NCBI GenBank assembly: GCA_002431345.1
Contig: DJEN01000020.1
Location: 1-18,630, forward strand
Direction: 5' to 3'
Length of the DNA stretch: 18,630 nt
Source: Megasphaera sp. UBA5897
GTDB lineage: Bacteria > Bacillota > Negativicutes > Veillonellales > Megasphaeraceae
The position numbers and the translations under genes are program-made. The notes under the pieces were generated by a model. The model was not told the origin of the DNA and did no database searches. It saw nothing but the letters and a program-made list of their open reading frames with translations. Shown here in pieces: positions 1 to 6,157 of this stretch (its first letter is position 1; the number at the start of each line of letters is the position of its first letter).

Positions 1-24
1 GTTTACAGAATGATATGTGGGTCA

Positions 25-39
25 AAGGGATACTCCCTT
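25..39. other. Short perfect stem-loop
   Basis: The arm AAGGGA (25-30) pairs fully with TCCCTT (34-39) around a 3-nt loop. No T-run follows, so it is not a canonical terminator. It may belong to an RNA structure or to the end of an upstream unit. Confidence 0.35.
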
Positions 40-70
40 ACGTTACGTGTGGCACGAAAAAGAATGAATA

Positions 71-114
71 ACAGAGGGTGTCCGGGAACCGTCCCGGCAT
101 TCTGTCCGCACAGA
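71..114. other. Nested and mutually exclusive stem-loops
   Basis: CCGGGA (82-87) pairs with TCCCGG (92-97) around a 4-nt loop. An outer helix is possible between ACAGA (71-75) and TCTGT (101-105). That same TCTGT can instead pair with a second ACAGA (110-114), giving a competing hairpin followed by an A-run. The pairing is directly visible. A regulatory switch is only a possibility. Confidence 0.35.
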
Positions 115-204
115 AAAAATAGCATATACGCTGATGTAAACGGCATATTTACTAAAAAGAATAAAAAAACTTTAAAAAATTTTCCAGTACCACCTGTTTT
201 AAAT

Positions 205-223
205 GAAAATGAGAATAACGAAT
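205..223. promoter_or_regulatory. Fur-box-like site 1 (weak)
   Basis: The hexamer series GAAAAT-GAGAAT-AACGAA matches the 19-bp Fur consensus at about 12 of 19 positions by eye. It lies about 100 bp upstream of the promoter. It is weak alone and is listed because two better candidates follow in the same leader. Confidence 0.25.
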
Positions 224-251
224 CAATGCGGCTGATAGATGATGGCTAAAT

Positions 252-270
252 TATAATGATAATTAAGTGT
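252..270. promoter_or_regulatory. Fur-box-like site 2
   Basis: TATAATGATAAT matches the left 12 bases of the Fur consensus (GATAATGATAAT) at 11 positions. The right part, TAAGTGT, is poor. TATAAT could also be read as a -10 box, but no -35 sits at the right distance. Confidence 0.35.
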
Positions 271-323
271 CGGATTGGGCTATTTTTGTGTCTAAACGGG
301 CTATTTTGCTGTATTTTATGCGT

Positions 324-353
324 TTGACAGGCATCCTGTACCTGTGGTATTTT
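324..353 (+). promoter_or_regulatory. Sigma-A-type promoter of the TonB receptor gene
   Basis: A perfect -35 TTGACA (324-329) is followed after 18 bp by TATTTT (348-353). A TG one base upstream of the -10 (345-346) makes it an extended -10. Transcription would start near 360, giving a leader of about 115 nt that includes Fur-box-like site 3. Confidence 0.55.
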
Positions 354-374
354 TAGTACGTGAATTTTCTAAAC

Positions 375-393
375 AATAATAACAATCATTTAT
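375..393. promoter_or_regulatory. Fur-box-like site 3
   Basis: AATAATAACAATCATTTAT matches the Fur consensus at 13 of 19 positions, including the ATAAT and AATCATT blocks on either side of the centre. It lies just downstream of the predicted start of transcription, where a bound repressor would block initiation or early elongation. This suggests iron-responsive control. Fur binding is inferred, not shown. Confidence 0.45.
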
Positions 394-474
394 TGTATTC
401 GCGACGGAGAAAAGATACGAGGCAGTATCTGACAACGTATGAGATTGTCGGGAATACAGAAAGGGAGATGACTC

Positions 475-3400
475 ATGCACAACAAGCGTACCTATGCCAT
501 GCTGGCCTGCGCGGTCATGACGTGGCTTGCCATGCCGGTATTGGCGGCAGATGCCGATACGACGATTACGACGAGAGATGTCAATGTCGAAGCCAATAGA
601 GCCAAAGAAGAAGCAAAGTATGAAAGCCAAAGCACGACGATTATTACGAAAGAAGACATCGAAAAGAAACAAGCCAAGTCCTTGGAAGATGTTATCTTTA
701 GTGAAACAGGCGTCACGAGAACTGTCGATGCCATGGGGCGCGTTGGCGTGGCTATCCGCGGTGCAGACCCGCGCCATACGCTGATGCTTATTGATGGCCA
801 GCCGGTCATGGGCAGTGAATCGAAATATATGGGCGGCAGTGATGAAGCCATGCGAATCGGCGCGGAAAATATCGAACGCATCGAAATCATCCGTGGCGCG
901 GCAACAGCCAAATATGGCCCTGATGCCATCGGCGGCGTTATCAACATTATTACCAAGGCTCCGTCCGACCACCCAACGTTCCAGTTCAACGCCGAAGCCC
1001 GCTATCACAACCACGAAGGCACGGACGAAAACAAAAACACGTGGCCGACGAACTTCTACATGCGTGCCGACACAGGCAAAGTAGGCAACGCCAAATTCAG
1101 TATCTTTGGCAGTAAACGGGAAATCATGCCGGTATATTCGAGTGAACGAGCGTATAGTAAAAGTTCAAATGCATTTTTTGATAATTTCAAACCGTCCTTG
1201 CGTTACTATGGTGATTTAAAAACGATTGGAGCGACAGGTGAAGTCGAATTTAATAAAAACAACAAAATGACATTCCGCGTTATGAATGAAAAAGAAGATT
1301 TACAGCGCCGTAATAAATCAGCATACGGCAACTTCTTTGATGAATCATTTGAACCGATGCAGATTTTTAATCGTACCATGAATCGGGATACGTATGCCTT
1401 GTCGTATACAGGAAAAAATGACAAGCATGATTGGAAAATTGATGTCAACTACGGCAAAATGAAAGAAAATGATGTCACGTTAACGACGTACTACGCTGCC
1501 GGGTTTGACGGCTATTCCGGCAGAAACAATTTGGCAGCTGTCGATTGGCTGGAACATAAACAGTTGGATGTCAATGCAACCATGAATACGCAGGTTAATG
1601 ACAAACATCTCTTGACCTACGGCATTGGCTATACAGATGAACGAGCTGATGGCACGAGACTGAAAAATGCCCCGAAACAATGGATCAAGAGTATCGATCC
1701 ATGGGCTTATAATAAAAACTTGTATGTAGAAAACGGTACGACAGGCGAACCGAGTTCGGATGTACATAATTGGCTGTTTACACATACTGCGGATGGATAT
1801 AACTGGGATCGCACCAAAGAATATTATGGTGGACATTCCATGACCTTTGATGTAGGAAATGGCAGGACTCATACTTTGACGGATGAAGAAATACGTTCTG
1901 TGTATTATGATGTCTCCAAGAATTCAGTAGATAAATCAACAGATCAGTACAAAGCATATCATGCGTTGGGAGAACAGCTGTTAGCTCAAAATGCATGGTA
2001 TGGCGGTTCGGCGGATTCCATTGTAGGGCTGTATCATAAAGATCTGAATACAAGTTATAAAGATCCCAAATTAGCTTACTACTATAAAAATTTTAAATTG
2101 GATGGAAAATATTACGGACAGGAATATGAAGAACGACAAAATCAAGTAAGTGGTGGCGAAGCGCGGTTGCAAAAACGGCATGCTTTTATTCAGGATACGT
2201 GGCAGGTTAACGATAACACTATCATCACGCCGATTCTTCGCGTAGACCACAGTGATTTGTTTGGTACCCATGCGACGGCTAATTTGGGCATGACGCACAA
2301 CCTCAACGGCAATGCCCACCGCCGCTTGAAAGTCAATGCCGGCACAGGCTATGCCGAACCGGGCATGGGAGAACTCTATTACAACTGGGAAATGTTCGGC
2401 AACTCCGGTGGCAGCCGTTATGGTTGGTACTGGATTGGCAACCCCAATTTGAAACCGGAAAAATCCGTTAATTTCGATATTTCTCTCGAAGGGGAAAGCA
2501 AGAAAACTTATGCCAAAGCCTCGGTCTTCCACAATGTTATCAATGATTATATGACCCAGTATTTTACAGGACAGCTCATTGACTTTAATTATGGGCACAG
2601 CAGTTCGGTCCTTGCTGGTGATAGAATCTACAGCTTCAAAAATATCGGCAAAGCAGAAATTACAGGCTTTGAAGCCGAAGTACAGCAGCGGTTTAATGAT
2701 AAATGGTCGGCAAAACTGGGCTATGCTTGGCTCCACGCTATCAACAAGAGCGACCCGGATATGCCGCGGACATTGCTGGACCGGCCGCAGCATAAGATAG
2801 ACATCAGCTTCAATTACGAAGATAAGAAACACGGCTGGAAAGGCGCATTGTGGGCAGATTACTACATTCATATGCTGGACAGCAATTCTATTTCCACCAA
2901 TTATACTGTCAACGATAGAGATCCGGCTACGGGTAACTGGAAGAAGAAAACCGCGAACTATCAGAAAAAGACCTTTGGCATTTGGAATTTCATGCTGGAA
3001 AAACAGGTAAGCCCTGATGCAACGATTTATTTTGGCATTGACAACCTGTTGAATCATCGCGATGACGACAGAGCTTACGCCGACAGAACGTACCGCATCG
3101 GTGCCAACATCAAGTTTGGCTATGATGCCAAAGGGGCGGCAGAAAAAGCGGCGAAGAAGGCTGCAGCCAACGCACAGGGAACGGCAGAATCCGGCGCAGT
3201 CGATACGACAGCCGACAACGGCACGGTCATTATGAATCAGGGAGATTGGTTCCTGACCCGTCCATCTGATAAAGATGCAGCGCGCAAACAAGGCGATGTC
3301 AAGCTTATTGGCGATTACCGAGTTCGTTCTAACATGTATACAGGCAGTGAAGTAGGCGGCATGCGTGAAACACAGACTGGGACGGCTGATGCGGAAGCAT

Positions 3401-5190
3401 CCAAGAATTTCCAAAATAAATCAGATCATGGCTTGGAACAACGGCTGCGCCTCGGTGTCGATGCCCAGCTTGGCGACAACACGAATTTGCTCGTCGAAGG
3501 CTCTTCGGGCAATACGGTGGACACGAAATATACGAAAGCCGATAAACGGGGCCTTCATGACACGCGGCTCGAACGGGCAGAACTCAACCAAAAAGCAAAC
3601 AAATGGGACTTCACTATGGGCCGCCTGACTGAAAAGATGGGTGTGACAGGCTATTGGTTTGGCAAAGAATACGACGGCGTCCGTGCGACATGGACAGGAG
3701 ACAAGACGCAGGTTCGCATCGGTTATGGCGATTTTAGCAAGAGTACGGGTATCACCGATTCTGCTTATACGCATGGTGAAACGGCGGCATATTATCGTGC
3801 TCCTTCGTATAATGAATTTCTTGCGCAATATGAAGAGGCATTCAATCATGCCGGACAAATTCAGAATGCAGATGGAACATGGAAAAATGATCCGTCTTTG
3901 ACTGCAGAACAGATAGCCGATAAAAAATTGGCGGTTATGCAGCAAATGAGCAGTATTTTGGAAAATGCCGGAACAGAAGATAATGGCAATGGAACATATA
4001 ATGATTCTACATTAAATAGCGTTTTAAAATACAGAAAAGAATACTACAATAATGTAGTTTTGAATAAGAATGATTTTTGGCACACATATATTATTTCTGA
4101 TTTTAATTGTTCATATGCAGATCTAATGGGAGAAGAGCCTTATAAAGAAATTAGTAAAACTTCCTTTGGCTTAATTAAAGTAAACGGCAAAGATACAAAT
4201 ATTAGATTAAAAAGTTTCAAGACAGTTACTCCCTTAGATTGGGGACAGATTTTAAGTTCTGATGGTAAGACGAATATACAGAATACGTTGTCTGAACTTG
4301 TGAACGCAATAGAAAATAAATATGCCGGACAAACAGTTGAATTTTTAGATGTAAACGGCAACGTATCTGCAGATCCGATTGCTGCCTTATATTCAAGATT
4401 TGTAGGCACTACTTGGAGTTACGGTAAGAGTATTGTTTCTTGCTTTAATAACTTTTCTGGCGGATTGTCTGGCTATCTTATGGGAGATAATAAAGAAGAT
4501 CTTATGAGCAATGTTCCTAAGACGGTTGTTATGGTAGGTAAGAAGATTACAAAAGATTATATTCCATCCATTGACAGAGCGGCCTTCATCCAGGTACGGC
4601 AAAAACTCAACGACAACTTGGGCTTGACGGCATGGTATCTCCGCTCGTCCGGTGATGCCTTCCACAAGACCGGTATGATAGAAACCAACGGCACATGGGA
4701 TACGTATAGCCAGGATATGGACGTTGCCAACGTCTTTGGCTTGGGTGCGCAGTGGAAGCTGGGGGCATCCCGCCTGTCCTTTGATTGGGGCGTCAACCGT
4801 TCCGAAACAGGGCGTTACTTCAACGGCGGCAGAGATGCTTACGGCAGATACACCGGCGGCGGCTCGAACCCGACCTTCTGGGTACTCCGCGCCGATATCG
4901 GCCATGCCGATACGGACAAACCGGGCAGTTGGAATGCTTTTGCAGATTACAAATACTTCCAGCACGGCGCCTTCTTTGGCGGCAACGGCACAGAAGCCCT
5001 GCCGGACCGCTACCTCGATGGCATCCGCAGCTTTACCTTGGGTGCAGGCTACGTCCCGGCGAAAGACTTCCTCTTAGAAGCGTTCTACACTTTCGGCGCG
5101 AAATCCACAGGTCAGCGGGATACGCTCTACGGGCCGGAATCCTTTACGCTGGGCGATTACACGCGCGTACAGGTAAGCTATAAATTCTAA
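475..5190 (+). CDS. TonB-dependent receptor fused to a second outer-membrane beta-barrel
   Basis: A 1571-residue outer-membrane protein, about twice the usual receptor length. Start ATG 475 follows AAGGGAG at a good distance. A signal peptide ends near VLA24/A25, then comes a possible TonB box (about 26-36). A plug domain (about 50-163) carries the RGADPRHTLMLIDG and IERIEIIRGAATAKYG motifs. The first barrel contains the receptor hallmark NPNLKPEKS (656-664) and closes at about 881 with RIGANIKF, which resembles an outer-membrane C-terminal beta-signal. An Ala-rich linker follows (884-940). A second, porin-like barrel then runs from about 941 (strand-like DYRVRSN, EQRLRLGVDAQ, DGVRATWTGDKTQVRIGYGDF) to the terminal VQVSYKF. 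The receptor half would import a chelated metal or cofactor using TonB energy. The substrate is unknown, though Fur-like sites suggest iron, heme or a siderophore. The two-barrel layout is my inference from motifs. Confidence 0.88.
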   Translation: MHNKRTYAMLACAVMTWLAMPVLAADADTTITTRDVNVEANRAKEEAKYESQSTTIITKEDIEKKQAKSLEDVIFSETGVTRTVDAMGRVGVAIRGADPRHTLMLIDGQPVMGSESKYMGGSDEAMRIGAENIERIEIIRGAATAKYGPDAIGGVINIITKAPSDHPTFQFNAEARYHNHEGTDENKNTWPTNFYMRADTGKVGNAKFSIFGSKREIMPVYSSERAYSKSSNAFFDNFKPSLRYYGDLKTIGATGEVEFNKNNKMTFRVMNEKEDLQRRNKSAYGNFFDESFEPMQIFNRTMNRDTYALSYTGKNDKHDWKIDVNYGKMKENDVTLTTYYAAGFDGYSGRNNLAAVDWLEHKQLDVNATMNTQVNDKHLLTYGIGYTDERADGTRLKNAPKQWIKSIDPWAYNKNLYVENGTTGEPSSDVHNWLFTHTADGYNWDRTKEYYGGHSMTFDVGNGRTHTLTDEEIRSVYYDVSKNSVDKSTDQYKAYHALGEQLLAQNAWYGGSADSIVGLYHKDLNTSYKDPKLAYYYKNFKLDGKYYGQEYEERQNQVSGGEARLQKRHAFIQDTWQVNDNTIITPILRVDHSDLFGTHATANLGMTHNLNGNAHRRLKVNAGTGYAEPGMGELYYNWEMFGNSGGSRYGWYWIGNPNLKPEKSVNFDISLEGESKKTYAKASVFHNVINDYMTQYFTGQLIDFNYGHSSSVLAGDRIYSFKNIGKAEITGFEAEVQQRFNDKWSAKLGYAWLHAINKSDPDMPRTLLDRPQHKIDISFNYEDKKHGWKGALWADYYIHMLDSNSISTNYTVNDRDPATGNWKKKTANYQKKTFGIWNFMLEKQVSPDATIYFGIDNLLNHRDDDRAYADRTYRIGANIKFGYDAKGAAEKAAKKAAANAQGTAESGAVDTTADNGTVIMNQGDWFLTRPSDKDAARKQGDVKLIGDYRVRSNMYTGSEVGGMRETQTGTADAEASKNFQNKSDHGLEQRLRLGVDAQLGDNTNLLVEGSSGNTVDTKYTKADKRGLHDTRLERAELNQKANKWDFTMGRLTEKMGVTGYWFGKEYDGVRATWTGDKTQVRIGYGDFSKSTGITDSAYTHGETAAYYRAPSYNEFLAQYEEAFNHAGQIQNADGTWKNDPSLTAEQIADKKLAVMQQMSSILENAGTEDNGNGTYNDSTLNSVLKYRKEYYNNVVLNKNDFWHTYIISDFNCSYADLMGEEPYKEISKTSFGLIKVNGKDTNIRLKSFKTVTPLDWGQILSSDGKTNIQNTLSELVNAIENKYAGQTVEFLDVNGNVSADPIAALYSRFVGTTWSYGKSIVSCFNNFSGGLSGYLMGDNKEDLMSNVPKTVVMVGKKITKDYIPSIDRAAFIQVRQKLNDNLGLTAWYLRSSGDAFHKTGMIETNGTWDTYSQDMDVANVFGLGAQWKLGASRLSFDWGVNRSETGRYFNGGRDAYGRYTGGGSNPTFWVLRADIGHADTDKPGSWNAFADYKYFQHGAFFGGNGTEALPDRYLDGIRSFTLGAGYVPAKDFLLEAFYTFGAKSTGQRDTLYGPESFTLGDYTRVQVSYKF
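1700..2160 (+). other. AT-rich island in receptor barrel, probable surface loop
   Basis: Within the receptor gene this stretch (about residues 410-560) is clearly AT-richer than its flanks. By hand count 2041-2100 has 14 G/C in 60, against 33 in 60 for 2281-2340. The encoded peptide is rich in Tyr, Asp, Asn and Lys without clear alternating strands, as expected for a long extracellular loop. Confidence 0.6.
3124..3294 (+). other. Linker joining the two barrel modules
   Basis: Codes for about residues 884-940. It begins with an Ala/Lys-rich run (GAAEKAAKKAAANAQGTAE), passes through an Asp/Thr-rich stretch and ends at the first strand-like segment of the second barrel. The reading frame is open and base composition does not change at the join. 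This argues against a recent frameshift or chimera exactly here. Confidence 0.6.
3790..4560 (+). other. AT-rich island inserted in the second barrel
   Basis: Codes for about residues 1106-1362. By hand count 4021-4080 has 13 G/C in 60 and 4141-4200 has 15 in 60, whereas 4981-5040 has 38 in 60. The strand-like pattern (VRIGYGDFSKS) stops before the island and resumes after it (AAFIQVRQKLNDNLGLTAWYLRSS). The island therefore reads as a large insertion between two neighbouring strands, probably an extracellular loop or small domain acquired separately. Confidence 0.65.
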
Positions 5191-5267
5191 CAATTGCATA
5201 TAGTAGGTGTTACGCCAGCATCAGATATATCGTTACTCCCTTTCTGATGTATCTGTGTTGATATACA

Positions 5268-5339
5268 AACAGCCATACAGGCAGTGCAGTTCTTTCTCTC
5301 TATCGATGCACTGCCTGTATGGCTGTTCTTTTTATTTTT
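5268..5339 (+). terminator. Strong intrinsic terminator after the receptor gene
   Basis: A perfect 21-bp inverted repeat has its left arm at 5268-5288 and its right arm at 5307-5327. The loop is 18 nt, and a T-rich tract CTTTTTATTTTT follows directly. The T-run is only on the plus-strand side, so it ends transcription from the receptor gene. A smaller 7-bp hairpin (5219-5225 with 5243-5249) precedes it. Confidence 0.9.
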
Positions 5340-5351
5340 ATTGCCGGATAA

Positions 5352-5380
5352 TTGACAAGCCGGTGGATAGTTGGTACTAT
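5352..5380 (+). promoter_or_regulatory. Sigma-A promoter of the fumarate reductase-like genes
   Basis: A perfect TTGACA (5352-5357), a 17-bp spacer and TACTAT (5375-5380), with an extended -10 TG at 5372-5373. It lies just after the terminator and about 90 bp before the iron-sulfur subunit gene. I see no clear operator next to it. Confidence 0.75.
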
Positions 5381-5454
5381 GGTGTCGATAGAACCTGACA
5401 TATTTCTCTACGGTGAGAGGGATGCGTCGGGTCTTTTGATTTTTTGTTGCTAAT

Positions 5455-5460
5455 AGGAGA
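5455..5460 (+). promoter_or_regulatory. Ribosome binding site fixing the FrdB-like start
   Basis: AGGAGA lies 7 nt before ATG 5468. The upstream in-frame TTG at 5444 has no such site, so translation should begin at 5468. Confidence 0.75.
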
Positions 5461-5467
5461 TATAGGT

Positions 5468-6148
5468 ATGGCTGAAAAACATATGGCGACGGTGTATTTG
5501 CTAGGCAGGCAGTGCATCGTGCCGGACGATTTGACGATTATGCGGGCAATGGAATATGCAGGCTTTCGCTTGGTGCGCGGCTGCGGCTGCCGCAGCGGTT
5601 TTTGCGGGGCATGTGCTGTCGTGTACCGGCTGCAGGGGCAGACAGAGCTCAAGTCGGCACTGGCTTGCCAGACAAAAGTAGAAGACGGCATGTGTGTCGG
5701 GCGGCTGGAATCGTTCCCCATCCACAAAATGCAGTACGATTTGGACAATCTGCCTGTCGCCGGGAATGTCGTAGGGCAGCTGTACCCGGAAATTTACAAC
5801 TGTATCCACTGCAATGCTTGTTCCAAGAGCTGTCCCCAAGGGCTGAATGTCATGAAATATATCGCCTTAGCGCAGCGCGGCGACTATGCCGGCTGTGCCA
5901 AAGAATCGTTCCGCTGCGTCAGCTGTGATATTTGTGCGTCCCGCTGTCCCGTCAAAATCAGCCATAGTGCCGTAGGGCTGCTGGCACGGCGGCTGATGGG
6001 AAAATTTATTGCCAAGAAAAGCGTCCCCCTTGCCAAGCGAGTAGAAGAAATCAAGGCAGGAGCTTATGTGGATGAGATAGAAGCGTTGTCCCATATGTCG
6101 AGTGATGCACTGCGTCGGTTGTATGAACAGCGGGATATTGAAAAATAG
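5468..6148 (+). CDS. Fumarate reductase/succinate dehydrogenase-like iron-sulfur subunit
   Basis: A 226-residue electron-transfer subunit. An N-terminal plant-ferredoxin-like domain binds [2Fe-2S] through C41, C46, C49 (CRSGFCGAC) and C67 (ALAC). The C-terminal half has two complete CX2CX2CX3CP motifs: C112/C115/C118/C122 and C150/C153/C156/C160. In classical FrdB/SdhB the third site carries [3Fe-4S] because one cysteine is missing. Here C153 fills it, so two [4Fe-4S] clusters are expected, as in HdrC- or TfrB-like proteins. An extra C39 lies next to the first motif. The protein has no membrane segment and is presumably cytoplasmic. Its stop codon overlaps the ribosome binding site of the flavoprotein gene, so the two are co-translated partners. 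Use as fumarate reductase rather than succinate dehydrogenase is inferred from the anaerobic lifestyle suggested by the neighbours. Confidence 0.88.
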   Translation: MAEKHMATVYLLGRQCIVPDDLTIMRAMEYAGFRLVRGCGCRSGFCGACAVVYRLQGQTELKSALACQTKVEDGMCVGRLESFPIHKMQYDLDNLPVAGNVVGQLYPEIYNCIHCNACSKSCPQGLNVMKYIALAQRGDYAGCAKESFRCVSCDICASRCPVKISHSAVGLLARRLMGKFIAKKSVPLAKRVEEIKAGAYVDEIEALSHMSSDALRRLYEQRDIEK

Positions 6149-6157
6149 GAGGCTCGT

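Larger units (their letters stand above)
1..474. other. Non-coding leader upstream of the TonB receptor
   Basis: No convincing gene lies here. The one open frame (10-249) has no ribosome binding site and a low-complexity, protein-unlike translation. The stretch has two parts. Positions 1-115 are moderately GC-rich and contain small stem-loops (25-39, 71-105 and 101-114). Positions 115-474 are AT-rich and contain three Fur-box-like sites and a promoter. I looked for conserved cores of cobalamin, TPP and c-di-GMP-I riboswitches and did not find them. The left 100 bases may be the tail of an upstream transcription unit outside the window. Confidence 0.6.

Noticed and set aside
10..249. 79-residue open frame on the plus strand
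   Set aside because: No ribosome binding site, an unprotein-like translation, and it crosses stem-loops and Fur-like sites in a region that reads as a leader.
2071..3414. Long open frame on the minus strand (447 residues) inside the receptor gene
   Set aside because: It is antisense to a clearly coding frame. Its translation is Ile/Phe/Cys-rich without motifs, an effect of codon bias on the other strand.
5219..5249. 7-bp hairpin just after the receptor stop as a terminator
   Set aside because: A weak stem with a long loop and no T-run; the perfect 21-bp stem at 5268-5327 is the real terminator.
5444..5467. Upstream TTG start for the FrdB-like gene
   Set aside because: No ribosome binding site precedes it, whereas AGGAGA is ideally placed for ATG 5468.
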